Shown: positions 49,535 through 57,590 of the stretch, in pieces
Layout of the letters: the number at the start of each line of letters is the position of its first letter
How positions within the stretch are numbered: position 1 is the first letter of the stretch
Assembly (NCBI GenBank): GCA_016779385.1
Contig: JADHNT010000002.1
Span: forward strand, 1 to 63,294
DNA: 63,294 nt
Source: Pseudomonadales bacterium
GTDB taxonomy: Bacteria; Pseudomonadota; Gammaproteobacteria; Pseudomonadales; Azotimanducaceae
Direction of reading: 5' to 3'
Program-made: the position numbers and the translations under genes
Notes under the pieces: model-generated
Databases searched by the model: none
What the model was told of the DNA's origin: nothing
The model's input: the letters and a program-made list of their open reading frames with translations, nothing else

Positions 49535-51679
49535 ATGACCACCGCTTCCTCCCAAGACGGCACCCTAAGCCCCGCGCTCCGCGAGCAGATCCAGGGGGCT
49601 TATCGCGCTTGGCTGGCGGCCCGGGGCTTCACGCCGCGGCGAGGGCAGCGGCTCATGATTGCAGAGATCGCCCGGACCCTCGGGGCCCTCACGGTGGACG
49701 AGCTTGGCGTACGGGAGCCCGGTCCACCCCATGTAGTGGTGGCCGAGGCCGGCACGGGGACGGGGAAAACCCTCGCCTACGGGCTTGCCGCCATTCCCCT
49801 GGCCCAGGCCCGGGGCCTCACCCTGGTGATCTCCACGGCCACCGTTGCCCTGCAGGATCAGCTGGTGGAACGGGACCTCCCCGATCTGCAGCGGGCCGCG
49901 GGGCTGAAGTTTACCTATGCCCTGGCCAAGGGCCGGGGGCGCTACGCTTGCCTGGCGCGGCTCGATCGCATCCTCTCGGAGGACAGCACAGCCCTGGCCA
50001 GCGATCTTTTCGGCCCCCCCCCAAGCCTCGCAGCCCGGCCCCTGTATCAAGCCATGCAGGCCGCCCTCGAAGGGGGGCGCTGGGACGGGGATCGGGAGCG
50101 CTACGGGGAAGCCATTGACGACGACCGCTGGGCCTCCGTGACCACCGATCATCGTGGCTGCACGGGGAATCGCTGCACCTTCTTCCGAGACTGCCCCTAC
50201 TTCAAGGCCCGGGAAGCGGTTCAGCGGGCGGACGTTATCGTGGCCAACCACGACCTTATTCTCGCGGATCTGGCCCTCGGGGGCGGGGTGGTGCTGCCAA
50301 CTCCGGAGGAGACGATCTACGTCTTCGACGAAGGCCACCACCTTTCCGATAAGGCCCTGGGGCACCTGCGCCGCTTTACGCGGATCCTCGGCAGCCAGCA
50401 AACGCTGGAGACCTTCGAGCGCCTTGTGGGCACGCTGGCCCAGCGCCTCGGCCGGGCCCCGGCCTGGGTGGCTGCGGCTCAACGTCTGGCTCAGCTGGGG
50501 GCGCCGCTCCGGGAAACCTTAAGCGCCACCCTGACCCTCGCGGAGCAGCTCGAGGCCCTGGAAGCGGGGGCGCCGGGGCTCCGCCGCGGCCAGCTCCCGG
50601 CCCACCGCTTTCCCCACGGGGATGTGGGGGAGGCCTGGCGAGCCCAGAGTAAGCAGCTGGCGGAGGCCTTCGCGGAGCTGGTGGCCCTGGGCGATGAGCT
50701 CGGGGAGCGCCTAAGCGAGGCCCTGGAGCAGGCAGGGGACACGCGGGCCGAGCTAGAAGCGGCCCAGGGCAGCCTCGGGCAGCTCCAGGGTCGCCTCGAG
50801 GGTAGCGAAGCCCTGTGGCGTGACTTTGCTCAGGCGAGCGATGCGCCTCACGCCCGCTGGATCTCCCGCCTGGGCCAGGAGGGGAGCCTCGACGTGGAGG
50901 TCCAAAGCTCTCCCTTAAGCGCCGGCACCTCTCTACGCAGCGTGCTCTGGGATCGGTGCTTCGGCGCCGTGGTGAGCTCCGCTACACTGACTTCTACGGA
51001 CGGCTTCGGGCGCTTCGCTGAGGCCGCGGGCATTCCCGAGAACGCTCGGTACCTGGTGGTCCCCTCAAGCTTTGCCTATGGCGAGGTGGCGCAGCTGGTG
51101 GTGCCGAAGCTGCGCAGCGATCCAAGCCAAAGCGAGGCCCACGCGGCGGAAATCGCTGAGCTGCTCCCGGGCCTCATTCGGGAGGACGAGGGCACGCTGG
51201 TGATCTTCACCTCCTGGCGTCAGCTTGATCAGGTCTGTGCAGCTTTGCCGCCGGCGCTCCTCAAGCGCGTGCTAAGTCAGGCGACGGAGAGTAAGGGCCG
51301 TATCCTGGCGGAGCACCAGCGGCGCATCGACGGCGGGGGGGGGAGCGTGATCTTTGGCCTTGCTAGCTTCGCCGAGGGTATCGATTTGCCTGGCGCCTAT
51401 TGCCGCCACGTCATCATCTGCAAGCTGCCCTTTTCCGTCCCGGACGATCCCGTGGAGGCGGCCACGGCGGAATGGCTCAGTGCACAGCAGCGCAACCCCT
51501 TCATGGAAATGTCCGTTCCCGATGCGGCGCTGCGCCTAAAACAGGCCTGCGGGCGGCTTTTGCGCTCGGAAAAGGACTACGGCCGCATCACCCTGCTCGA
51601 CAAGCGCATCGTCACCCGCCGCTACGGCCAGGCGATCTTGGACGCCCTTCCGCCCTTTGAGCGGGTGTTCGAGCCCTAA
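49535..51679 (+). CDS. dinG: ATP-dependent helicase DinG
   Basis: This 714-residue XPD-like helicase unwinds R-loops and branched DNA in a 5' to 3' direction. Walker A is EAGTGTGKT. The four Cys of the 4Fe-4S cluster are in YACLARL, CTGNRC and RDCPYF. Walker B is VFDEGHH, and later motifs are SATLTS, FTSWRQ and QACGRLLRSEKDYG. Two possible ATG starts exist: 49535, chosen because homologues begin close to LREQIQGAYRAWL, and 49514 with a distant AAGGG. No clear LexA box was recognised upstream. The stop overlaps the convergent gene. Confidence 0.93.
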   Translation: MTTASSQDGTLSPALREQIQGAYRAWLAARGFTPRRGQRLMIAEIARTLGALTVDELGVREPGPPHVVVAEAGTGTGKTLAYGLAAIPLAQARGLTLVISTATVALQDQLVERDLPDLQRAAGLKFTYALAKGRGRYACLARLDRILSEDSTALASDLFGPPPSLAARPLYQAMQAALEGGRWDGDRERYGEAIDDDRWASVTTDHRGCTGNRCTFFRDCPYFKAREAVQRADVIVANHDLILADLALGGGVVLPTPEETIYVFDEGHHLSDKALGHLRRFTRILGSQQTLETFERLVGTLAQRLGRAPAWVAAAQRLAQLGAPLRETLSATLTLAEQLEALEAGAPGLRRGQLPAHRFPHGDVGEAWRAQSKQLAEAFAELVALGDELGERLSEALEQAGDTRAELEAAQGSLGQLQGRLEGSEALWRDFAQASDAPHARWISRLGQEGSLDVEVQSSPLSAGTSLRSVLWDRCFGAVVSSATLTSTDGFGRFAEAAGIPENARYLVVPSSFAYGEVAQLVVPKLRSDPSQSEAHAAEIAELLPGLIREDEGTLVIFTSWRQLDQVCAALPPALLKRVLSQATESKGRILAEHQRRIDGGGGSVIFGLASFAEGIDLPGAYCRHVIICKLPFSVPDDPVEAATAEWLSAQQRNPFMEMSVPDAALRLKQACGRLLRSEKDYGRITLLDKRIVTRRYGQAILDALPPFERVFEP

Positions 51680-52557
51680 GCACCCTTCGGAGCGAAGCGT
51701 GGCGCCAGGGGCTCGTTAGATAGCCAACCCGTGATAAGCCGGGGCGGCGTCATCTCAAAGTACAGATTCCGCGCCTTCAGCCCGGGCACTGGCGGCGGCC
51801 CCAGTTCGCTCCCGGAGCGCTCCTCGAGGGCGAACGCATGGGCGGGGGTGGTGGTGCACTTGAAGCTCTCCGCGCAGACCCAAAAGGGGACGTTCTGGTC
51901 CTTGGCGGCCAGGGCCAGCAGGTAGGTTCCAGCCTTATTGACCACCGTGCCATCGGCGAGCAGCGCATCGGCGCCCACGAGGATGGCGTCCGCCTGGGCG
52001 ATGAAAAGCCCCCCCTGGGCATCGGTGATATAGCTGACCGAAAGGCCCTGGGCGGCCAGGGTTGCCCCAAGCTCCCACCCCTCTCGCCCCGGGCGGCTTT
52101 CTGTCACGATGACCTCCGTGCGCGCTGGAGGCAGGCGTTTGAGCACGTCCAGCACCGTGGAGCTGATGGAGTGGGTGAGGATGCGCTGGGCGCCCTCAAG
52201 CTGGGCGAGGGAGGCGCGCACCGTGGCATCCCGGGCCCCGTCGGCCCAGGTGCGCACCGCCTGAGCCTGCGTACGGGCAAAGGGTCCGAGGGCCTCCGGG
52301 GCTCCCTCGAAATCCCGCACCGCGTCGCGCCAGCGGCTGACGAGGTTGGGAATGGCCACCATACTGGGGCGTAGGGCGCCGAGCTCGTCAGCGAAGGCAA
52401 GGAGGGCGGCCTTGCGATCATCAAGCGATCCTTTCGGGGCTTCGGCGTAGCGGGCGAGGGCGTCGAGGGCTCGCCGCGCGAGCTCGGAGGCGCCGTCCCG
52501 GAGGTTATCCCGGATCGCTCGGAGCAACTCCGAGCGCAGCGCTTCGGCGGGGCTCAC
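51676..52557 (-). CDS. eIF2B-alpha/MtnA superfamily protein
   Basis: This 293-residue protein belongs to the eIF-2B/sugar-phosphate isomerase superfamily. A helical N-terminal half precedes the Rossmann-like half, with ILTHSISSTVLDVL, VIVTESRPGREG, ILVGADALLADGTVVNKAGT and PFWVCAESFKC. In MtnA and ribose-1,5-bisphosphate isomerases the position after TH is the catalytic Cys; here it is Ser, as in eIF2B-alpha (ILTHSYS). Asp of GADALLADG is kept. It might bind a nucleotide or sugar phosphate without isomerising it. GTG 52557 overlaps the protease stop. Confidence 0.85.
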   Translation of the reverse strand: MSPAEALRSELLRAIRDNLRDGASELARRALDALARYAEAPKGSLDDRKAALLAFADELGALRPSMVAIPNLVSRWRDAVRDFEGAPEALGPFARTQAQAVRTWADGARDATVRASLAQLEGAQRILTHSISSTVLDVLKRLPPARTEVIVTESRPGREGWELGATLAAQGLSVSYITDAQGGLFIAQADAILVGADALLADGTVVNKAGTYLLALAAKDQNVPFWVCAESFKCTTTPAHAFALEERSGSELGPPPVPGLKARNLYFEMTPPRLITGWLSNEPLAPRFAPKGA

Positions 52558-55439
52558 GGCGTGCCTCCGGTGGCCAGGAAGCGATCCCGGCTCGCCTTGA
52601 AGGCCGCCACGTCGGTCACCGCCGTGCCCGCGGGGAGGGCCTCGTCGCCGAAGCGCCCCGGGCTTACGGCGAGGACCCGCTGCGAGGCCAAGCGCTCGAG
52701 GAATACGCCGTAGAAGGCCTGGAACTGCTCCAGGGTGAGGTCGTTCAGGGCGGCGGCGAGGGCTTCCCGCAGGGCGAAGTCTTCCCGCTGTGCTTCGATG
52801 TTCTCCCAGTAGCGGCTGGCCGTTTCCCCGAGGTTCTTATCCCGCTCCAGAAGGCGGGAGCGGAGCCCCGCCTTTTCCGTCTCGAAGACCTCCGGGGTGA
52901 GGGTCGTAACCGTTTTCCCGTAGCGTGCAAGGAACCCTTCCGTTTCTGCCAGAATCGTCGCCGGGCTGGCCACGGGGCTCTGGGCCAGGAAGTAGAGCCC
53001 CGGCGTGCTGTGGCGAACAAAGGCCCCGGCGGAAACCACATAGCCGAGCTGGCGCTCCGTGCGTAGGGCATTGAAATAAGGGGAGGCCAGCATGTGCCCG
53101 AGTAGCCCAAAGCGGGCGCGCTCGCCGAGGCTCTGAGTACGCCCCTGGACGTAGAGCACGAAGGCCGCGTCGTCATGGTCGATGGTCAGGGCTTGGGCGA
53201 GGCGATCCCCCGCTTCCAGTTTGGTCAGGGCTGGGGGTGGCACGGTCGCTGCCGGGGCCGCGCCGAGGGCGTTCGTGATCATGGCCGCCAGACGCGCGGC
53301 CTCGGCGGAAGTCACGTTCCCGACCATAAGCCCCGTCAGCCTGGGCGCTTCCAGAAGGGGCTTCGCAAAGGCCGCCTTCAGCTCAGCTAGGGTGAGGGCT
53401 TCGGCCGCCGCCAGGCGGGCCTCTAGGGGATAGGCGTCGTGATCGAGGACCTGCTGGAGCGCCCGCATACCTTGTTGGTAGGGGCGGTCCTGGCGCTGAT
53501 TGGCCAGGCTTTGAAGCAGCCGCGCCTTTTCCCGGTCAAAGGCGGCTTCGCTGGGGTCGGCATTTGTAAGGCTGCTGAGCACCGCCTCGAGAAGCTCGGG
53601 CAGGCGCTCGCTGTAGCCCGCCACCTGCAGCTCGAGCCCGGAGGCTGCCGGACGCAGGGCGAAGCTGAGGCCGGCAAGGCGCGCCGGGTAGGCGTAGCTG
53701 TTCAGGTTGTCCTCGAGCAGGGCCGCCCAGAGGGTTGCGGCCATCTGCCCTTCGGGGCCAGTGATGGCCGCGCTTTGCACCTTTAGCCGCAGCTCTGCCC
53801 GGGGGGCCTTGAAGGCCACCGTGGGGGCATGCCACAGCGTGCCCCAGGGGCCCGAGGCTAGGGCCACCGGCGCTGCCGCTTCCGGGGCGTCCATGAGGCT
53901 TAGCGCTTCCGGGACGAAGGGGTTCGGGGCCGGCAGGGCCAAGCCCTCGGGGGCTTCGGGACTTTCCCAGGCCATCCACAGCGCGCGAGAGAGGGGCTCG
54001 AGCGCGTAATCCACGGCGAAAAAGGGTTCCCGCGTCACCGTTTCCACCTCCGGTGCCGTGAGAGTGAGCTGGAGCCGGTCCGGGCGCAGGGCAGCGAGGA
54101 TCGAGTCGAGGAGCGTCGGATCAAAGCGATCCATGCGCATGCCGCTGCGGAGGATTTCCTCCGGGGGCACTTCCAAAAGCCCAGCGGCGAGGGTGCTCAC
54201 CGTGTGGTAGGCGTCGCGCTGAGGCTGGTAGGCGAAGGCCAGGGCGGCTAGGCGGGCCTGCTCATCGTAGCGCCACTGTTGAGGGCCTTCGGCTTTCAAG
54301 CGCTCGATGGCGCTAAAGAGCGTTCCCACCACCTTGGGCCACTGGGCATAGCCTGCTTCCGTCAGTTCCACGGCGATGGAGAAGAGGGCGTTGTGCTCCC
54401 CGAAAGCGGCGGCGCCGGCGCTCAGGCTGTTGATTAGCCCGGCGTCCTTCAGCACCGCATGGGCGCTGCCCTTGCCCTCGTGGCCCAACAGATTCGCAAG
54501 GTAGGCGCCGGGGGCTTCCGCTTGGTAGGGGTCGAGGGGGGGCAGGGGGAAGGTCAGCTCTAGGCTGCGCCGCTCCTTCACTGGGCGAATGCGCAGGAGG
54601 CTCGGGAGCTGATCCTTGGTGAAAACCGGCACCTCGGGCTCGTTCACCGCCGTGGGGCGCGCACGCACGGGCCCGAAGAGCTCGGAAGCCCAGCCTTCGA
54701 GGGTGTCTAGGGACTCAGGCGCCAGGAGCACCAGCCGCATGCGGTCGGCGGAGTAGTGGTTCTCGTAGAAGGCCAGAAGCGCATCCCGGAGGGCGCCGGG
54801 TTCGTCATCGGCCAGCGTGTCGAGGCTCCCAATGGTGAAGCGGCTTCCGGGGTGGTCGGGGTTTAGGGCGCGCTTCTGCGTCATGTAAGTGCGCCAACCG
54901 TCGTTCTTCAGCTGCATCTGGTATTCGCTGTGTACCGCGTTTCGCTCTCGGCTGACGTAGGCCGCGTCGAAGCGGGGGGCGATGAAGAATTGGGCGAAGC
55001 GGTCGAGGCCCTCAAAGAACGCTTCCGGGCGGATGGAGAAGAAATAGTTTGTGTGATCCAAAGCCGTGTAGGCGTTGCGGTCCCCGCCGTTGCGGCTGAT
55101 GAAGTCGGCATAGCCGTCCGGGTCCGGATATTTCTCCGTGCCGAGAAAGAGCATGTGCTCGAGGAAGTGGGCTAGACCCAGGTGGCTTTCCGGCTCGGCG
55201 AAGCTGCCCACGTCCACGGCAAGGGCGGCTGCGGCCTGATCGCTGTCAGGGTCGCTCACAAGGAGCACCTCGAGACCATTGGGGAGTACCCGGTGTCGGT
55301 AGGCCCGGGTATCGATCGCGCTGGTTTTGATCACCACCGCGTCTGTCTCCGGCGCCGGGCTCGGGGGCGGGGGGCTGGGGGCAGCGCAGCCCAGGAGCAG
55401 CAGAGCAAGCAGGGGGGTCAGGGAGCGAAGGGTGGTCAT
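52554..55439 (-). CDS. Lipid-anchored insulinase-family (pitrilysin-type) zinc protease
   Basis: This 961-residue M16 protease is related to E. coli protease III. A lipoprotein signal (LLALLLLGCAA) is followed by the inverted zinc site HFLEH with the distal Glu in AVHSEYQ. R/Y substrate-tail motifs lie in the last third (RTERQLGYVVSAG). It degrades peptides in the envelope. ATG 55439 is chosen over TTG 55442 and has AGAGG upstream. Four M16 domains give the length. It is coupled to the eIF2B-like gene and divergent from the glycerate kinase. Confidence 0.92.
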   Translation of the reverse strand: MTTLRSLTPLLALLLLGCAAPSPPPPSPAPETDAVVIKTSAIDTRAYRHRVLPNGLEVLLVSDPDSDQAAAALAVDVGSFAEPESHLGLAHFLEHMLFLGTEKYPDPDGYADFISRNGGDRNAYTALDHTNYFFSIRPEAFFEGLDRFAQFFIAPRFDAAYVSRERNAVHSEYQMQLKNDGWRTYMTQKRALNPDHPGSRFTIGSLDTLADDEPGALRDALLAFYENHYSADRMRLVLLAPESLDTLEGWASELFGPVRARPTAVNEPEVPVFTKDQLPSLLRIRPVKERRSLELTFPLPPLDPYQAEAPGAYLANLLGHEGKGSAHAVLKDAGLINSLSAGAAAFGEHNALFSIAVELTEAGYAQWPKVVGTLFSAIERLKAEGPQQWRYDEQARLAALAFAYQPQRDAYHTVSTLAAGLLEVPPEEILRSGMRMDRFDPTLLDSILAALRPDRLQLTLTAPEVETVTREPFFAVDYALEPLSRALWMAWESPEAPEGLALPAPNPFVPEALSLMDAPEAAAPVALASGPWGTLWHAPTVAFKAPRAELRLKVQSAAITGPEGQMAATLWAALLEDNLNSYAYPARLAGLSFALRPAASGLELQVAGYSERLPELLEAVLSSLTNADPSEAAFDREKARLLQSLANQRQDRPYQQGMRALQQVLDHDAYPLEARLAAAEALTLAELKAAFAKPLLEAPRLTGLMVGNVTSAEAARLAAMITNALGAAPAATVPPPALTKLEAGDRLAQALTIDHDDAAFVLYVQGRTQSLGERARFGLLGHMLASPYFNALRTERQLGYVVSAGAFVRHSTPGLYFLAQSPVASPATILAETEGFLARYGKTVTTLTPEVFETEKAGLRSRLLERDKNLGETASRYWENIEAQREDFALREALAAALNDLTLEQFQAFYGVFLERLASQRVLAVSPGRFGDEALPAGTAVTDVAAFKASRDRFLATGGTP

Positions 55440-55450
55440 CAACAGCGCCT

Positions 55451-55496
55451 CTTCTAAGGTCGGGAGCAGTGCTTAGTGTACCGACCTTGCAAGAAG
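55451..55496. repeat. Interrupted inverted repeat in the protease/kinase divergent region
   Basis: AAGGTCGG at 55456-55463 pairs perfectly with CCGACCTT at 55481-55488 across a 17-base loop. The outer CTTCT (55451-55455) pairs with AGAAG (55492-55496) after a three-base bulge. The loop contains TACACT on the minus strand, a possible -10 for the protease. It may be an operator or a cruciform; no known regulator box fits. Confidence 0.55.
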
Positions 55497-55551
55497 ACGT
55501 GGGGCGGGAAGCCGTGGGTTCCCGACGCTCGCCGATGCTAAGGTTTAGACC

Positions 55552-56544
55552 ATGGAATCCCAGGAGCCCAAAAACGCCCCCGCGGCAGAGGCGGCGGAAG
55601 CCCTGGCGCTCTGGCCGGCCTTGCCCGGGCTGGCCTCGGCGTCGGCCCGGCAGGGGGTGCTCGCGGTCGCGAAGGATGCTGGGGAGAGGGCAGTGATGGC
55701 CTGGCCCGCGGCGGTGCCCGCACCCCGACGCCGAGCCCTGGAGGTGCACGGGGCAGCCCTGGCGGCCCACCTCGCGGCAGCCCAGGGGGCTCGGGGCGCA
55801 CCGCTGCTGCTCCTATTGAACGGCGCCCAGGGGAGCGGCAAGAGCACCTTTGCGGCCTTGCTGGCGCACTACCTTCCGGCCCTCGGCCTGCGCTGCGCCT
55901 GCCTGTCTCTTGATGACTTCTATCTGGGAAAGGCTGAGCGGGCGCAGCGTGCGGAAAGGGTCCATCCCCTTTTTCAGACCCGCGGCGTGCCAGGCACTCA
56001 CGATATCGACGCCCTAACGGCGGCGGTGGACGCGCTCTTGCGGCCCGGAGCGCCCCTGGCCCTGCCTGAGTTTGATAAGGCGCTCGATGACCGGGCGTCG
56101 GCCCCAAGGCTTCAGCCGCGGCCCGTGGATTGCCTGATCTTGGAAGGGTGGTGCGTGGGGGCGCCGCCGCCGGACAAAGACGATCCCGCTGCGCCCCTGA
56201 ATGCGCTGGAGGCGGAGGCGGACCCCGACGGCCGCTGGCGCGCCGCCGTGGATCAGGCGCTGGCCGGGCCCTACGATTCGCTCTTCCGGCGTTTTTCCGG
56301 GCTGATTCATCTTCAGGTGCCCAGCTTCGAAAGTGTCTACGCTTTTCGGGAAGCCCAGGAGGCGGCGCTCCGCGCCCGCAGCGACCGGGCCATGACTCCG
56401 GCAGCCGTACGCCGCTTCATCGCCCATTACGAGCGCCTCACCCGGCGGCAGCTCCGTCGATTGCCCGCGCGGGCCGATTTGGTGCTTCGCCTGGCATCGG
56501 ACCATGCCCTGGTGGCCGTGGAGGGCGCCGGAATTCAGGGATGA
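55552..56544 (+). CDS. glxK: D-glycerate 3-kinase-like P-loop kinase
   Basis: The 330-residue kinase resembles plant-type glycerate 3-kinase and related YggC/PanK-fold proteins. The P-loop is GAQGSGKST (91-99), followed by CLSLDDFYLGKAER and the family block HPLFQTRGVPGTHDI. LPEFDKALDDRA and VDCLILEGWCVG are also conserved. It would phosphorylate glycerate to 3-phosphoglycerate, linking glyoxylate use to glycolysis. The first 80 residues are Ala-rich helices. The ATG has no strong ribosome site. The gene symbol is by function rather than true orthology. Confidence 0.8.
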   Translation: MESQEPKNAPAAEAAEALALWPALPGLASASARQGVLAVAKDAGERAVMAWPAAVPAPRRRALEVHGAALAAHLAAAQGARGAPLLLLLNGAQGSGKSTFAALLAHYLPALGLRCACLSLDDFYLGKAERAQRAERVHPLFQTRGVPGTHDIDALTAAVDALLRPGAPLALPEFDKALDDRASAPRLQPRPVDCLILEGWCVGAPPPDKDDPAAPLNALEAEADPDGRWRAAVDQALAGPYDSLFRRFSGLIHLQVPSFESVYAFREAQEAALRARSDRAMTPAAVRRFIAHYERLTRRQLRRLPARADLVLRLASDHALVAVEGAGIQG

Positions 56545-56585
56545 TTCAGCGCTTAATCCCCATGCTTTAGGTTGATTATATGAGC

Positions 56586-56600
56586 GAGTGCCTCGCACTC
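56586..56600 (+). repeat. Small hairpin in the PepSY operon leader
   Basis: GAGTGC and GCACTC form a perfect six-pair stem with loop CTC, 16 bases before the PepSY start codon and immediately before its AAGGA ribosome site. It may affect translation. An AT-rich island at 56571-56581 upstream could hold the promoter. Confidence 0.4.
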
Positions 56601-56616
56601 AAGGAAACGCTGCGCC

Positions 56617-56907
56617 ATGATCCGCGCCCTCTTTCCCACCCTTTGGCTAGCCGTTGCGCTTTTTCTTTGGGGCCTGTGCTTTCAAAGCGCCTTTGCCGTA
56701 GCTGCGGAGGGCCTGCGGAGCGACTTCGCCACCGCCACGCGCCAGGTACAGCGTCGCTATGGGGGCCAAGTTATCGCCGTGGCGTCGATCCCGGAAGCCG
56801 AGGGCGCCGTGAAGGTGAAGGTGCTTTTGGACGACGGTCGGGTTAAAACGCTTGTGGTGGATGCCCAATCTGGGGAGATCCTAGACACGCGAGGAGCGCG
56901 CCGCTGA
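56617..56907 (+). CDS. Small exported PepSY-domain protein
   Basis: This 96-residue protein has a signal peptide (LWLAVALFLWGLCFQSAFA) and one PepSY domain: ATRQVQRRYGGQVIAVAS followed by VKVLLDDGRVKTLVVDAQSGEIL. PepSY domains bind or inhibit proteases and sense envelope state. Stop and start of the response regulator overlap (TGATG), so it is coupled to the two-component system and probably modulates the sensor in the periplasm. The family match is clear; the role is inferred from context. Confidence 0.83.
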   Translation: MIRALFPTLWLAVALFLWGLCFQSAFAVAAEGLRSDFATATRQVQRRYGGQVIAVASIPEAEGAVKVKVLLDDGRVKTLVVDAQSGEILDTRGARR

Positions 56908-57584
56908 TGCGAATCTTGATCGTCGAAGATGATCCCACCCTGGCGAATCAGCTTCGCGGTCACCTTCAGCAGGAAGGGCTGGTGGTGGAGCACGCCGGCG
57001 ATGGGCGGGAAGGGCTCTACATGGCCCAGGAACTCCCCTACGACGCCGCCATCGTCGATCTTGGCCTGCCCGAGCTCGACGGCCTGGGGCTAATTAAGGC
57101 GCTGCGGGAGGCGGAGAATCGGGTGCCCGTGCTGATCCTGACGGCCCGAGATGGTTGGCAGGACAAGGTCCTGGGCCTGGAAGCGGGGGCCGACGACTAC
57201 CTCACCAAGCCCTTCCACTTTGAAGAGCTCGTTGCCCGGCTTCGGGCCCTCGTGCGTCGCGCCTCCGGGCACGCCAGCGCCGTGCTGCGCCACGGACCGC
57301 TAGAGCTCGACACCACGGCGAAGGATCTCCGGGTGGGCGGATCGCGGGTGACGCTCACGGCTTACGAGTACAACCTGCTCGAGTACATGATGCTCCACCC
57401 GAGCAAGGTGATTTCAAAAACGGAGCTCACGGAGCACCTCTACGCCCAGGACTTTGAGCGCGATAGCAATGTCATCGAGGTCTTTGTGGGGCGCCTGAGG
57501 CGCAAGCTGGACCCCCTTGCGGGTACCTCTACCATCACCACGGTGCGGGGCCAGGGCTACCGGCTCCTGGCGGCGGAAGGCTAG
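56907..57584 (+). CDS. OmpR/PhoP-type response regulator
   Basis: This 225-residue regulator has a receiver domain with Asp8/Asp9, phospho-acceptor Asp51 and Lys101 (DYLTKPF), and a C-terminal winged helix with SNVIEVFVGRLRRKLD and TVRGQGYRLL. It resembles PhoP/QseB and should bind direct-repeat DNA when phosphorylated. It is encoded between a PepSY protein and its kinase, six bases before the latter. Regulated genes cannot be inferred; no clear PhoP box was found here. Confidence 0.94.
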   Translation: MRILIVEDDPTLANQLRGHLQQEGLVVEHAGDGREGLYMAQELPYDAAIVDLGLPELDGLGLIKALREAENRVPVLILTARDGWQDKVLGLEAGADDYLTKPFHFEELVARLRALVRRASGHASAVLRHGPLELDTTAKDLRVGGSRVTLTAYEYNLLEYMMLHPSKVISKTELTEHLYAQDFERDSNVIEVFVGRLRRKLDPLAGTSTITTVRGQGYRLLAAEG

Positions 57585-57590
57585 GGGCCC

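Noticed and set aside
49565-50482. 305-codon frame antisense to dinG
   Set aside because: Shadow frame without family features; the sense strand carries all DinG motifs.
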